From positions 452,382 to 516,381 of the forward strand of contig NZ_JAODIW010000008.1 in the NCBI RefSeq assembly GCF_026586625.1: 64,000 nucleotides of DNA, given 5' to 3'. The position numbers were made by a program, and so were the translations under genes. This stretch comes from Halobium salinum (GTDB lineage: Archaea > Halobacteriota > Halobacteria > Halobacteriales > Haloferacaceae). The first letter of the stretch is position 1. The number at the start of each line of letters is the position of its first letter. Shown here piece after piece: positions 34,544 to 42,388 of this stretch. The notes under the pieces were generated by a model. That model was not told the origin of the DNA and did no database searches. It saw only the letters and a program-made list of their open reading frames with translations.

Positions 34544-34584
34544 ATCGGCGCCTCTCGGTGGGGTGATAAGTGTCTTGTCCCGTC
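34541..34584 (-). promoter_or_regulatory. Promoter and start region of paralogue 2
   Basis: This is nearly identical to the block at 33045-33088. The minus-strand CTTATCAC (34564-34571) is the TATA element, about 25 bp before the ATG at 34541-34543. Confidence 0.6.
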
Positions 34585-34643
34585 TGCGGACCTGTCGAAC
34601 GGAGGTGTGTGGGAAGTAGAGACTGAAGACCGGAGGCCGGAGA

Positions 34644-35867
34644 CTACGCCAACTCCTTCAGCCGGGAGTCCCGAAGCAGCACCTTCCGGACGATGGCGGA
34701 GTCCTCGAGCAAGCGGTGTTTCCCGATTTGGCCCTTCCCCCGGCCGCGACCCTTCCGTTCGGACTGGATGACGTTGAGGAAGTCCTGTTCCTTCAGCAGT
34801 TCCTGTACCCGTCGCTCGGAGAGGACGGCCATGTCGAGTTCGTCGGCGACGGACTCGTAGACGCTGTAGATGACCTTCGTCGTGAACTCCTGTCGGTCGT
34901 TCTTGTCGGTGAGGGTCGTCAGCGCGTAGAGGATGGCCTTCGCCTGCGTCGGCGCCCCCTGGATGAGTTCGCTGAAGCGGTCGGCCTCGGCTTTCTCCTT
35001 GCCGGCCCGGACGTGGTCCTCGGTGACCTGTTCCGCGTTCTCCTTCTTCGCGATGCGGCCGGCGTTGCGGAGGATGTCGATAGCCTTCCGGGCGTCACCG
35101 TGTTCCTGGGCCGCGAGGGCGGCGGTGAGCGGGATGACGTCGTCGGTCAGCACGCCTTCGCGGAAGGCGTCCTGGCGCTTCTCCAGAATCTCGGAGAGCT
35201 GGGTCGCGTCGTAGGGCGGGAAGACCAGTTCGTCCCGCGAGAGACTCGACTTGACGCGTTCGGAGAGCTCGTCCGGGAAGTCTATCTTGTTCGAGATGCC
35301 GATGATGCCCACCTTCGAACTGGAGAGGCTCCGGTTCTCGCCCGCCCGGGAGAGCTTCCTGAGCACCTCGTCGTCCTGGAGCATGTCTATCTCGTCGAGG
35401 ATGACGATGACTACGTCGGTGCAGGCGTCGACGGCCGTCCAGAGGCGCTTGTAGTAGTCGGCGGTGCCGAGTCCACGGTCGGGGATGGAGACGCCGGTGC
35501 GGTCGGGGTCGTTGACGGCCTGTCCGATGGTCTTCACGATGGCCGTCTCGGTGTCCTGCTCGCCGCAGTCGACGAACACGTACTCGACGATTACGTCGTC
35601 TCGGTCGGCCTCGGCGACGACGCGTTCGGAGACGCTCCGGGAGATGAGCGACTTCCCGGTTCCGGTCTTGCCGAAGATGAACACGTGGGAGGGTTCGCTC
35701 CCGAAGATGGCGGGGTTGAGCGCGTTCGCGACCTTCGACATGTGCTCGTCGCGCCCGACGATGCGGTCGGGGCCGGGAACGTGGCTGATTTCGAGGAGCT
35801 CCTCGTCCTCGAAGACGGGGTCGTCGTAGCGAAAGAGGGGGTCCCTGTTCGTCTCGTCCTGGACCAT
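34644..35867 (-). CDS. orc1/cdc6: Orc1/Cdc6 replication initiator
   Basis: A 407-residue AAA+ origin-binding initiator. Walker A HVFIFGKTGTGKSLISRSV (about 62-80), Walker B VVIVILDEIDMLQDDEVLRKL, sensor 1 GIIGISNKIDF, and a sensor 2 region EHGDARKAIDILRNAGRIA are visible. The winged-helix DNA-binding domain occupies about the last 100 residues (VIYSVYESVADELDMAVLSERRVQELLKEQDFLNVI). Orc1/Cdc6 genes of haloarchaea usually adjoin the origin they activate. Here 800 bp of non-coding DNA with ORB-like repeats lies directly upstream. Confidence 0.96.
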   Translation of the reverse strand: MVQDETNRDPLFRYDDPVFEDEELLEISHVPGPDRIVGRDEHMSKVANALNPAIFGSEPSHVFIFGKTGTGKSLISRSVSERVVAEADRDDVIVEYVFVDCGEQDTETAIVKTIGQAVNDPDRTGVSIPDRGLGTADYYKRLWTAVDACTDVVIVILDEIDMLQDDEVLRKLSRAGENRSLSSSKVGIIGISNKIDFPDELSERVKSSLSRDELVFPPYDATQLSEILEKRQDAFREGVLTDDVIPLTAALAAQEHGDARKAIDILRNAGRIAKKENAEQVTEDHVRAGKEKAEADRFSELIQGAPTQAKAILYALTTLTDKNDRQEFTTKVIYSVYESVADELDMAVLSERRVQELLKEQDFLNVIQSERKGRGRGKGQIGKHRLLEDSAIVRKVLLRDSRLKELA

Positions 35868-36300
35868 GTAGGAAAGAGACGAATCGAGGACGACACTTAA
35901 ACACCGGGGGAGTGGCCTCGCGGGTGTAACACCGGACTATTCGGCCCGTAGAAGGATTTCAGCGCAGGAACCGGGAGAAACGCTCCCGGCGGCACCGTCG
36001 CGTTCGTTTTCCTCCTCCCGTCTTCGGTTGCTTGGGATAGAGTATGTGATGAAGGAGCGTGAGGAGGGGGTGGCGAGGGAGAGGGTGCTGTGGGGGGTGT
36101 AACGGATGACGTAAGGTGTGTTAACTAGTAGTACGTCCGTATCGACACGGTATTGATATCATATCGACACTCCCTTGTTTCGACACCTACGTACTTCTCC
36201 ACTCACACGCTCCTCTACTCCGAGACCCCCTCCGCCTCCACGCTTCTCACCCTCCACACTCCTCCATCCCCATTCTTCCATCCCTGCACTTCTACACCCC

Positions 36301-36377
36301 CACACCCCCTTCGCGTTTGTAACGAAGGGAACGGAGGGGCTAGAAGAGACGAACACACCACTGTCGCGTTTGTAAAC
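36301..36377 (-). repeat. Left pair of ORB-like origin repeats
   Basis: Read on the minus strand, two repeats start GTTACAAACGCGA (36301-36323) and GTTTACAAACGCGA (36353-36377), each followed by a G-rich end with GGTGTG. Their G-rich ends point leftward, away from the centre. Confidence 0.7.
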
Positions 36378-36455
36378 CGCGCTTCTCGAGCCGTGATTAC
36401 GGAGAAAGCCCCGCCCGTGCGAGAGATCGTCGCGAACACGGCACCGGACCGAGGC

Positions 36456-36544
36456 CCCCACCCCCTCTCGCGCCGTTACAAACGCGAGGGAGGTGTGGGG
36501 GTGGCCCGTGCGACGACGTTACAAACGCGAGGGGGGTGTCCCCG
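36456..36544 (+). repeat. Right pair of ORB-like origin repeats with adjoining palindrome
   Basis: Plus-strand repeats start GTTACAAACGCGA at 36475 and 36518 and continue into GGGAGGTGTG and GGGGGGTGTC, with G-rich ends pointing rightward. CCCCCACCCCCTCTCGCG (36456-36473) is a near-perfect inverted copy of the first repeat's tail, making a fifth partial repeat. Confidence 0.7.
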
Positions 36545-36677
36545 TCGGCGGAGACCGGCGACCAGTCCCCCCAACAGCGCTTCCCGACGAAGCTCGACGG
36601 GACGGATGCTCGTTCCGCACTTTCACTTTCACTCCGCTAGGCTGACGTACATATCGACTCCGGACGTCGTATCGGGT

Positions 36678-36875
36678 ATGGTGACACGGATGGGCGGACT
36701 GTCCACTGGTCGGTCCGGAGAGCGCGTCGACGTGACCGAAGTGCCGGCAGCGGAGGTGGAGGCGTACGCGACGACGGGCGCCGACCTCACCGAATCCGCC
36801 GACTTCTTCCTCGAACGGCGGGGTGCGCGGACGTACCTCGTCACGCGGACGGAGCGGGCTTCGTCCTCGGCCTGA
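36678..36875 (+). CDS. Small hypothetical protein
   Basis: A 65-residue acidic protein (TEVPAAEVEAYATTGADLTE, then SADFFLERRGARTYLVTRTE) with no recognised domain. A TATA-like TACATATC at 36647-36654 sits about 28 bp before the ATG at 36678, supporting a leaderless gene. A longer in-frame reading that begins at 36153 runs through the origin repeats and is not protein-like. Confidence 0.6.
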   Translation: MVTRMGGLSTGRSGERVDVTEVPAAEVEAYATTGADLTESADFFLERRGARTYLVTRTERASSSA

Positions 36876-36921
36876 AGCGAGGCCTCCGTAACTGGCGCCG
36901 CTCCTGCCTGCGACCGCGTCG

Positions 36922-37281
36922 TCACCGTCCGAGGACCGGGTCTTTCAGCGCCGCCACTTCGGACATGATGGCCCCGACGTTCCTCTCCGAGACGCCGTTC
37001 TCCCGCAGAGCGCGTTCGAGGTAGGCGGCCACGAGGTCGAAGTGCTCCTCGTCGATGTCGAGGTGAGCGTGAGCGTCGCGCATCTCCCCTCCCGTATACT
37101 CGACCGGGCCGCCGGCGACGGCGCTGACGAACTGAACCTGATGGGTCCGGAGTTCGGTCATCTCGGTCGCCTCGAAGTAGTCGACCAGTCGGTCGTCCGA
37201 CAGCACGCGGTCGTAGAAGTCGTCGACGACGCGTTCGACCGCTTCCTGTCCTCCGATCTGGGAGTAGATGGACTCTGACAT
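36922..37281 (-). CDS. glbN: Truncated hemoglobin, group I
   Basis: A 119-residue 2-over-2 globin. It begins SIYSQIGGQEAVERVVDDFYDRVLSDDRL, has a FVSAVAGGPVEYTGGEMRDAHAHLDI block with the proximal histidine, and ends in VAAYLERALRENGVSE. Group I truncated globins bind oxygen and nitric oxide, and many detoxify NO or assist oxygen supply. The gene lies 87 bp downstream of the regulator on the same strand, and no terminator is obvious between them, so they may be one transcription unit. No nitrate or nitrite reductase gene is in the window. Confidence 0.92.
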   Translation of the reverse strand: MSESIYSQIGGQEAVERVVDDFYDRVLSDDRLVDYFEATEMTELRTHQVQFVSAVAGGPVEYTGGEMRDAHAHLDIDEEHFDLVAAYLERALRENGVSERNVGAIMSEVAALKDPVLGR

Positions 37282-37368
37282 CGAGAACGCTCGTACCTCG
37301 GGACGAGACGCTCATGAGTCCTCTCCCGAACGCACTCGGCTCTTTATCAGTCCCCTCGCCAGGATTGC

Positions 37369-38097
37369 TTATTGGCCCGCCAACAGCTGGTCGAGGAGCT
37401 TCCCCTGCGCGACCGAGAGATGTTCGCTGAACGTCGACACCGAGACGTCGAGTGCCGCCGCGACCTCGGCGGAACGAGCCTCCTTCGGCTGAGCGAAGTA
37501 CCCCATCTCGTGGGCAGTTCGGAGCACCTCGTACTGTCGGTCCGTGAACGCCGTCCGGTCGACGACCACGAGCTCCCCGCCGCCGTCCGGCGTCGACCGA
37601 GTGAGCCGGCGAATGCGGACGGCTCCACAGTGGGACCGAAGGTCCTCGACCACCGAACGCACGACCGACACGTCCGGTGCGACGAACGATACGACGAGTT
37701 CGTCGGACTCGGTTCGGAGCCCTCGAACGGGACAGCCGTGGTCGGGAATGCGCCCACACGGACACTCCCCGTCGGCGGTGAACCGGTACACTGTCCGTCC
37801 ACCGTCCTCGAACACGGGCTCGAAGTCGGACGCCTGATCCGGATTGGACGCCTGATCGGGGTCGGACGCCCGATTGGAGTCCGCTGTCGGACTGGAGTCG
37901 GACGTCCGGCTGGAATCGAATACCGGACTCGTCCCGTCGGACCGACCGAGGGTGACTTCCCCGACGAGCCCACCGCCGGCGTCTTCGGAACGTCGGTCCG
38001 TCGAAACCGATTCCACCTCGGCCTCGCAGCGCAGGTCGGCAACCGGACAGGAGTCGGCGTCGCCGACTGCTACCTGTACGTAGATACCGGAGCCCAT
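37369..38097 (-). CDS. Bat-type HTH regulator with NarO/DmsR-like cysteine motif
   Basis: A 242-residue transcriptional regulator. The C-terminal HTH_10 (FTDRQYEVLRTAHEMGYFAQ, RSAEVAAALDVSVSTFSEHL) is the bacterio-opsin-activator type. The N-terminal part has cysteines C17 and C24 and, later, C112-P-C114 plus C122 spaced CxCx7C. The pattern CxnCxCx7C is described for NarO and DmsR, haloarchaeal regulators of anaerobic respiration. A repetitive Asp/Ser/Ala linker lies at 60-95 (DPDQASN units). The ATG at 38095-38097 precedes conserved IYVQVAV. It reads into glbN and diverges from the first substrate-binding protein. It may be a redox- or metal-sensing regulator. Confidence 0.8.
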   Translation of the reverse strand: MGSGIYVQVAVGDADSCPVADLRCEAEVESVSTDRRSEDAGGGLVGEVTLGRSDGTSPVFDSSRTSDSSPTADSNRASDPDQASNPDQASDFEPVFEDGGRTVYRFTADGECPCGRIPDHGCPVRGLRTESDELVVSFVAPDVSVVRSVVEDLRSHCGAVRIRRLTRSTPDGGGELVVVDRTAFTDRQYEVLRTAHEMGYFAQPKEARSAEVAAALDVSVSTFSEHLSVAQGKLLDQLLAGQ

Positions 38098-38230
38098 GCT
38101 TCGACGACACGGCCCCTGGTACAAGTCCGAATCGAACCGCAGCGACCCACGCCGGGACCGGTCGCGCCGGAGGTGTGAGCTCCGCCGGAACCGTCGACTT
38201 CGACCGGCGCCCCGAAGGTGAAAAATGTGC

Positions 38231-38255
38231 TTTACCGAGGGACTCACACGGTAAA
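38231..38255. promoter_or_regulatory. Inverted repeat in the divergent promoter region, possible operator
   Basis: TTTACCG (38231-38237) and CGGTAAA (38249-38255) are perfect inverted arms around 11 bases. They lie between the divergent regulator gene and the first substrate-binding protein gene, so a dimeric regulator could bind here. The surrounding 287 bp region contains nothing else that I recognise. Confidence 0.45.
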
Positions 38256-38384
38256 ACGAGCGTTTCAGCGTACAGCAGGTACTTGACTCTCGGTCGATAG
38301 GTTCGTCAATATGCTCGGCGCGCGGTCCCGACCCACCGACCGTGGGACGCGCTCACGTCGCGTCGCCGTGCACGCACGACAACG

Positions 38385-40265
38385 ATGACAGACGACAACC
38401 TCCACCGACGACGGTTCCTCAAGGCGACGGGGAGCGCGGCGGCCGCAGTGGCTGTCGCTGGCTGTACAGGCGGCGACTCCTCCGGTAACGAGTCCGGCGG
38501 CTCGACGAACGAGAGCGAGACCACCGGCACCGGCGGGAGCAACGAGTCCACCAGCGGCGAGGGGACGCAGGACGTCGAGGTCGACGGCGACACGCTCAGC
38601 CTCGTCAACTCCACGATGACGACGCTGGACCCGGTCGCGTCGACCGACACTGCCTCCGGGACGGTCATCACGCAGGTGTTCGACGCGCTGATGAACTACC
38701 CGAACGGCGAGACCAGCGTCGAGAACCTCCTCGCGTCGGAGTACCAGAACTCCGAGGACTTCCAGACGTACACGTTCACGCTGAAGGACGCGACGTTCCA
38801 CAACGGCGACTCGGTCACCGCACAAGACTTCGTCTACTCGTTCAAGCGGCTGGCCGCGTCGCCCAACTCGAAGCGTTCGTACTTCATCCTCGACTCCCTC
38901 GGGGTCAAACACGAGACCGAGGAGGACAGCGAGGGCAACGAGGTCCTGAAGCCCGACTCGCTCGGCGTCACCGCCGAGGACGAGAAGACGCTCACGGTTG
39001 AGCTCTCCCAGCCGTTCCACTCCGCACTGGAGATGCTCGCGTACTCCTCCTTCGCGGCGGTTCCGCAGGGCGCGGTCGGCGAGACGCCCGCCGACGAGGT
39101 CGGTAGCGACGGGCAGCCGACGACGACGTACAACGAGTTCGCGACGAGCAACCCGGTCGGCGCCGGCCCCTACACCTTCGATACGTGGGAGCAGGGGACC
39201 GAGGCCGAAGTCTCGGCGTACTCGGACTACCACGACGGGGAGCCGGCGAACGCCGGCGTCCACTGGCAGATCATCGAGGACACGTCCGCGCGTTACAACT
39301 TCGCGATGAACAAGAACGCGGACATCTTCGGCATCCCGTCCTCGAAGTACGACCCCAACAAGGTCAGCATCGAGAACACGGACGACAAGGGCCGGAAGTT
39401 CGGCACCTACGGGAGCCTGCGTAACGGCGACACGGCCAACTACATGTCGACGCCGCTCATCAACACCTTCTACATCGGCTTCAACATGCAGGCCGTCCCG
39501 AAGGAGGTCCGGCAGGCGTTCGCCTACGTCATGAACCAGCAGACGATGGTTCAGCAGGTGTTCAAGGGGCGCGGGAAGCCCGCATACCACCTGACCCCGC
39601 CGCCGGTGTTCCCGAACGAGAACTACGACCAGCACGCCGAGGAGAACTACCCGTACGGGTACAACGAGTCTCAGATCGACCAGGCGCGGCAGGTCATGGA
39701 GGAGGCCGGCTACGGACCGGACAACATGTACGAGGTCCAGTGGACCCAGTACGACTCCACCGTCTGGGAGGAGATGGCGAAGATTCTCCGCGACCAGCTC
39801 CAAGCGGCCCACATCAAGATGAGCATCGAGAAGGCACCGTTCTCCACGCTCGTCAAGCGCGGGACGAACGGCAATCTCGAGGCGTACACCCTCGGGTGGA
39901 TCGCCGACTGGCCCGCGGCGGACAACTTCATGCAGCTCATCAACCCGCCGCAGACGGACACCTCGACCTCCGACGCCATCTCGTACATCAACTGGTCCTC
40001 GGACAACGGCTCGGCGGCGAACACGGCCAAGGAGGCGTTCACGAAGGTCCAGAACAACCTCGCGCCGACGGATTCGGCGAAGCAGACCCGGAACGAGGCG
40101 TACCTCACGATGGAGGAGGCCAACTGGGAGGACGTCGGCTTCCTCAACGTCTACCACCAGACCGGCGAACGCTTCTGGTACGACTCGGTCGAGTACCCGC
40201 CGTTCGGCGGCATGGACTACAGCCGCCAGAAGTACGACGACGTGAAGGTCGACCGCTCCGACTGA
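38385..40265 (+). CDS. Solute-binding lipoprotein, family 5 (oligopeptide/dipeptide type)
   Basis: A 626-residue extracytoplasmic substrate-binding protein. The N-terminus carries a twin-arginine signal (RRRFLKATG, residues 8-16) ending in lipobox AVAGC with the lipid-anchored Cys27, then a Ser/Glu/Thr-rich linker to about residue 70. The SBP_bac_5 body shows TFHNGDSVTAQDFVYSFKRL, VGAGPYTFDTWEQG, IGFNMQAVPKEVRQAFAYVMN and the late YTLGWIADWPAADNFMQL. Such proteins feed peptides or nickel to ABC importers. No permease or ATPase gene follows. A T-tract (TTTCTTTTTG, 40303-40311) shortly after the stop may terminate the transcript. Confidence 0.93.
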   Translation: MTDDNLHRRRFLKATGSAAAAVAVAGCTGGDSSGNESGGSTNESETTGTGGSNESTSGEGTQDVEVDGDTLSLVNSTMTTLDPVASTDTASGTVITQVFDALMNYPNGETSVENLLASEYQNSEDFQTYTFTLKDATFHNGDSVTAQDFVYSFKRLAASPNSKRSYFILDSLGVKHETEEDSEGNEVLKPDSLGVTAEDEKTLTVELSQPFHSALEMLAYSSFAAVPQGAVGETPADEVGSDGQPTTTYNEFATSNPVGAGPYTFDTWEQGTEAEVSAYSDYHDGEPANAGVHWQIIEDTSARYNFAMNKNADIFGIPSSKYDPNKVSIENTDDKGRKFGTYGSLRNGDTANYMSTPLINTFYIGFNMQAVPKEVRQAFAYVMNQQTMVQQVFKGRGKPAYHLTPPPVFPNENYDQHAEENYPYGYNESQIDQARQVMEEAGYGPDNMYEVQWTQYDSTVWEEMAKILRDQLQAAHIKMSIEKAPFSTLVKRGTNGNLEAYTLGWIADWPAADNFMQLINPPQTDTSTSDAISYINWSSDNGSAANTAKEAFTKVQNNLAPTDSAKQTRNEAYLTMEEANWEDVGFLNVYHQTGERFWYDSVEYPPFGGMDYSRQKYDDVKVDRSD

Positions 40266-40621
40266 GCCCGACTCGACGGGCTACCGTCCACCGCTGGCGA
40301 CGTTTCTTTTTGAACACGAGATCGAGAGAAGCGTCGCTGTATCGCACCCCTGCATTGATGTCAGAATGCAAACTGAACGCGTGTTCTCCAAACGTATAAG
40401 TTGGGGACGTGCGTTCGTTCGCCCGTCGACACGGTCCCCGCTTGAAACCGACCCAGGTCGGTCCCTTCCCCATCGACCGACCGTTCACCCGCGGTGTACG
40501 CGGCCGTGTCGACACCGACCGCTGTCATCCCACCACAGCTGTCGTCTCGACACGGCGGCTCACGCCGCCGTCCGTTTTCGGAGCCCAGTTGGTAGGCCAC
40601 GTCGCTGAGACCTGAGACCGG
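40266..40621. other. Gene-free stretch after the first substrate-binding protein
   Basis: It holds a T-tract that may terminate the preceding gene, a TATA-like ACGTATAAG near 40391-40400 with no credible gene at the right distance, and a CGGCGG-CTCACG-CCGCCG hairpin at 40553-40570. Two short plus-strand open frames here lack protein character. Confidence 0.4.
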
Positions 40622-41323
40622 TCAGACCGTCTCGAACTGCCGCCGCGCTTCACGCGTCGCTCGACGCGTCACCACCGTCTCGGCCCGGCGCATCGTCCGA
40701 ATCGCCTCGTCGGTGTACTCGACGGTGACCGTCGGGACGCCGCGACCGAGCGGACCGAGTTGGAGTACCTCACCGGGGTCGAAGCTGGCGACGAACGCGA
40801 ACGCCTCGCGGTCCGCGACCACCGGGTCGGTGAAGGAGAGCGCCGTCTCGAGCAGCGACCGAGCCGCGTCGGCGTCGAGGGAGTCCCGGACAGCCGGCCA
40901 GAACTCGTCTTCCGGCGACTCGACCGGCGGGCGAGCGGCTTCGACGAGCCGGCGATGACGCTCTAACAGGCGCTCCCGGGCGGCTTCGCGGCGCTCGCGG
41001 GCGAGGTCCTCGCGCAGCGCGTCGTAGAACCCGTCGTGAGCGAGGAGGTCGTCGGCGCGGTCCGAGACCGAGTCGTCGGACTCCGCGACGTCGAGGACGA
41101 CCGCGAACCCGTCGAGCACGTCCCGGCGGGTCGCGTCGAGTTCCGGGCGGACCACGTGGCGTCTGAGCGCCCCTTCGCGCCCGAGCAGGCGGTCGACCAC
41201 CGCACCGCCGGGACCACGGACGCCACCTCGGAGGGCGGCCGCGACGCTGAACTCGTCGGCGGCGACATCTATCAGGTCGTCGACGTACCGTTCGATGCCG
41301 CGCTCGACCGCGGTACGACTCAT
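40622..41323 (-). CDS. Conserved haloarchaeal hypothetical protein
   Basis: A 233-residue, mostly helical acidic protein with charged heptad-like stretches (EDLARERREAARERLLERHRRLVEAARPPVES). The end reads PTVTVEYTDEAIRTMRRAETVVTRRATREARRQFETV. No enzymatic motif or membrane helix is visible. The ATG at 41321-41323 is chosen over an upstream in-frame start because composition changes there. It lies between the two substrate-binding protein genes but on the other strand. Confidence 0.75.
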   Translation of the reverse strand: MSRTAVERGIERYVDDLIDVAADEFSVAAALRGGVRGPGGAVVDRLLGREGALRRHVVRPELDATRRDVLDGFAVVLDVAESDDSVSDRADDLLAHDGFYDALREDLARERREAARERLLERHRRLVEAARPPVESPEDEFWPAVRDSLDADAARSLLETALSFTDPVVADREAFAFVASFDPGEVLQLGPLGRGVPTVTVEYTDEAIRTMRRAETVVTRRATREARRQFETV

Positions 41324-41506
41324 ACGCGGTCGAGGGGCGGGAACGGAATGAGCCTGACGCCCGTCGCTGACGAGTCCGACTCCCGGCACCGGACGAGAAC
41401 GACGCGCACACCAGTCGGGAACCGGACTTACTCGCGGGTTATCGTCCGGGTTACTCTCTGGTCCGCGAAACTACTTATTCGGAAACGTGACATTCTTGGG
41501 TAGAGG

Positions 41507-42049
41507 ATGGAGACCGACTCACACACCGCGTCCGGCGTCCGGTCGAGCCGTCGTCGGCCCCGACCGTGGCCCGTTCGGCGCATCGGCCTGGCGAACCTGC
41601 TGGTCGTCGTCGCGGCGCTCGGCGACGTGTTGACCACCTACGTCATCCTGACGACGCCCCGCTCGGAGGGGAACGTCGTGCTCAACGCGCTGGCCAGACG
41701 GGGCGTCGGCGTCGCCATGTTCGCGTTCGTGGGGTTCTGTCTCGTGCTCGTCGGGGTCGCGCTGCTGGAGCGCGGCTGGCTCTCCGACGTGGCCGGGACG
41801 TACGTTCTGCTCGCGATGGGGTTCTCCACGGTGAACAACGCCGTCGCCTTCGCCACCGGTGTGGTTCCGCTCTCCCATCTCTTCGCCGACCCCGCGACGG
41901 CCATCGCCTACGGGTTCCCCCTCTGTGGGCTCGCCCTCGGGACGTGGCGGGCCTACCGTCGCCGCGGGACGCTCCCGTGGCGGGAGGTGCTGTCGGTGTC
42001 GGCCGCCGTCGTCGCCGCCGTCGTCGCTCTTCCCATCCTCCTGGCCTGA
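41507..42049 (+). CDS. DUF5658-like membrane protein
   Basis: A 180-residue protein with a basic N-terminal 28 residues and four hydrophobic helices (LANLLVVVAALGDVLTTYVIL, VAMFAFVGFCLVLVGVALL, GTYVLLAMGFSTVNNAVAF, VLSVSAAVVAAVVALPILL). The first-helix pattern LLVVVAALGDVLTTYVIL followed by NVVLN is like DUF5658 proteins, small haloarchaeal membrane proteins of unknown role. It shows no link to neighbouring genes. Confidence 0.75.
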   Translation: METDSHTASGVRSSRRRPRPWPVRRIGLANLLVVVAALGDVLTTYVILTTPRSEGNVVLNALARRGVGVAMFAFVGFCLVLVGVALLERGWLSDVAGTYVLLAMGFSTVNNAVAFATGVVPLSHLFADPATAIAYGFPLCGLALGTWRAYRRRGTLPWREVLSVSAAVVAAVVALPILLA

Positions 42050-42388
42050 TCGGCCGGTCTCGGAGGTCCGACGCTCCATCCGCGCTCGTTCTCGGTGCGC
42101 TCGCCGGTCGACGTCGCCCGCGACCGACTGCGCACGCCAACCGATTCCGTTCGTTGGTCGGCTCCGACCCCCGGCCTGTCGTCGGCTCCTCACTCTACCA
42201 CCGACCGACCGGACCGGCCGTGAGTGGGAGGTCCGGACGAGGGTGCCGCGAGGCTGAATCGTCGACTTCAGTCACCCCGACGCATTTAGGGCAGAGGTGA
42301 GTTAGGCCCCTATGCCGTACTGTGATACGGTATCACGGGACGTGGGTGCGAATCGAGACAGTATCGACCGGAGCGCGGGGTGGTCGGC
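42050..42388. other. Upstream region of the second substrate-binding protein gene
   Basis: No gene is present. It contains the palindrome at 42322-42336 and a TATA-like CAGTATCG near 42357-42364, about 28 bp before the GTG at 42389. Confidence 0.45.
42322..42336. promoter_or_regulatory. Perfect 15-bp palindrome upstream of the second substrate-binding protein
   Basis: GTGATACGGTATCAC is a perfect inverted repeat around one G, centred about 60 bp before the start codon and just upstream of the TATA-like element. This is where haloarchaeal activators or repressors usually bind. It differs from the TTTACCG/CGGTAAA repeat before the first paralogue. Confidence 0.5.

Larger units (their letters stand above)
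35868..36677. other. Replication origin region next to orc1
   Basis: This 810 bp segment holds no supported gene. It contains a palindromic GGTGTAACACC near 35923-35933, relatively AT-rich sequence at 36110-36170 (CGGTATTGATATCATATCG), a pyrimidine-rich strand at 36170-36310 and four ORB-like repeats in opposed pairs. The combination matches orc/cdc6-adjacent origins of haloarchaea. The stretch between the repeat pairs (36378-36474) is not AT-rich, so the unwinding site may lie at 36110-36170. Confidence 0.7.

Noticed and set aside
36301-36544. CRISPR array
   Set aside because: The repeats are few, inverted in pairs and unevenly spaced, next to orc1. This fits origin binding sites, and no cas genes exist.
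36153-36677. Long N-terminal extension of the small gene at 36678
   Set aside because: It would translate the pyrimidine-rich tract and ORB repeats. A TATA-like element 28 bp before 36678 supports the shorter gene.
40366-40615. Two short plus-strand open frames after the first binding protein
   Set aside because: Composition is Arg/Pro/Thr-rich without family resemblance, and the TATA-like element is not at the right distance from either start.
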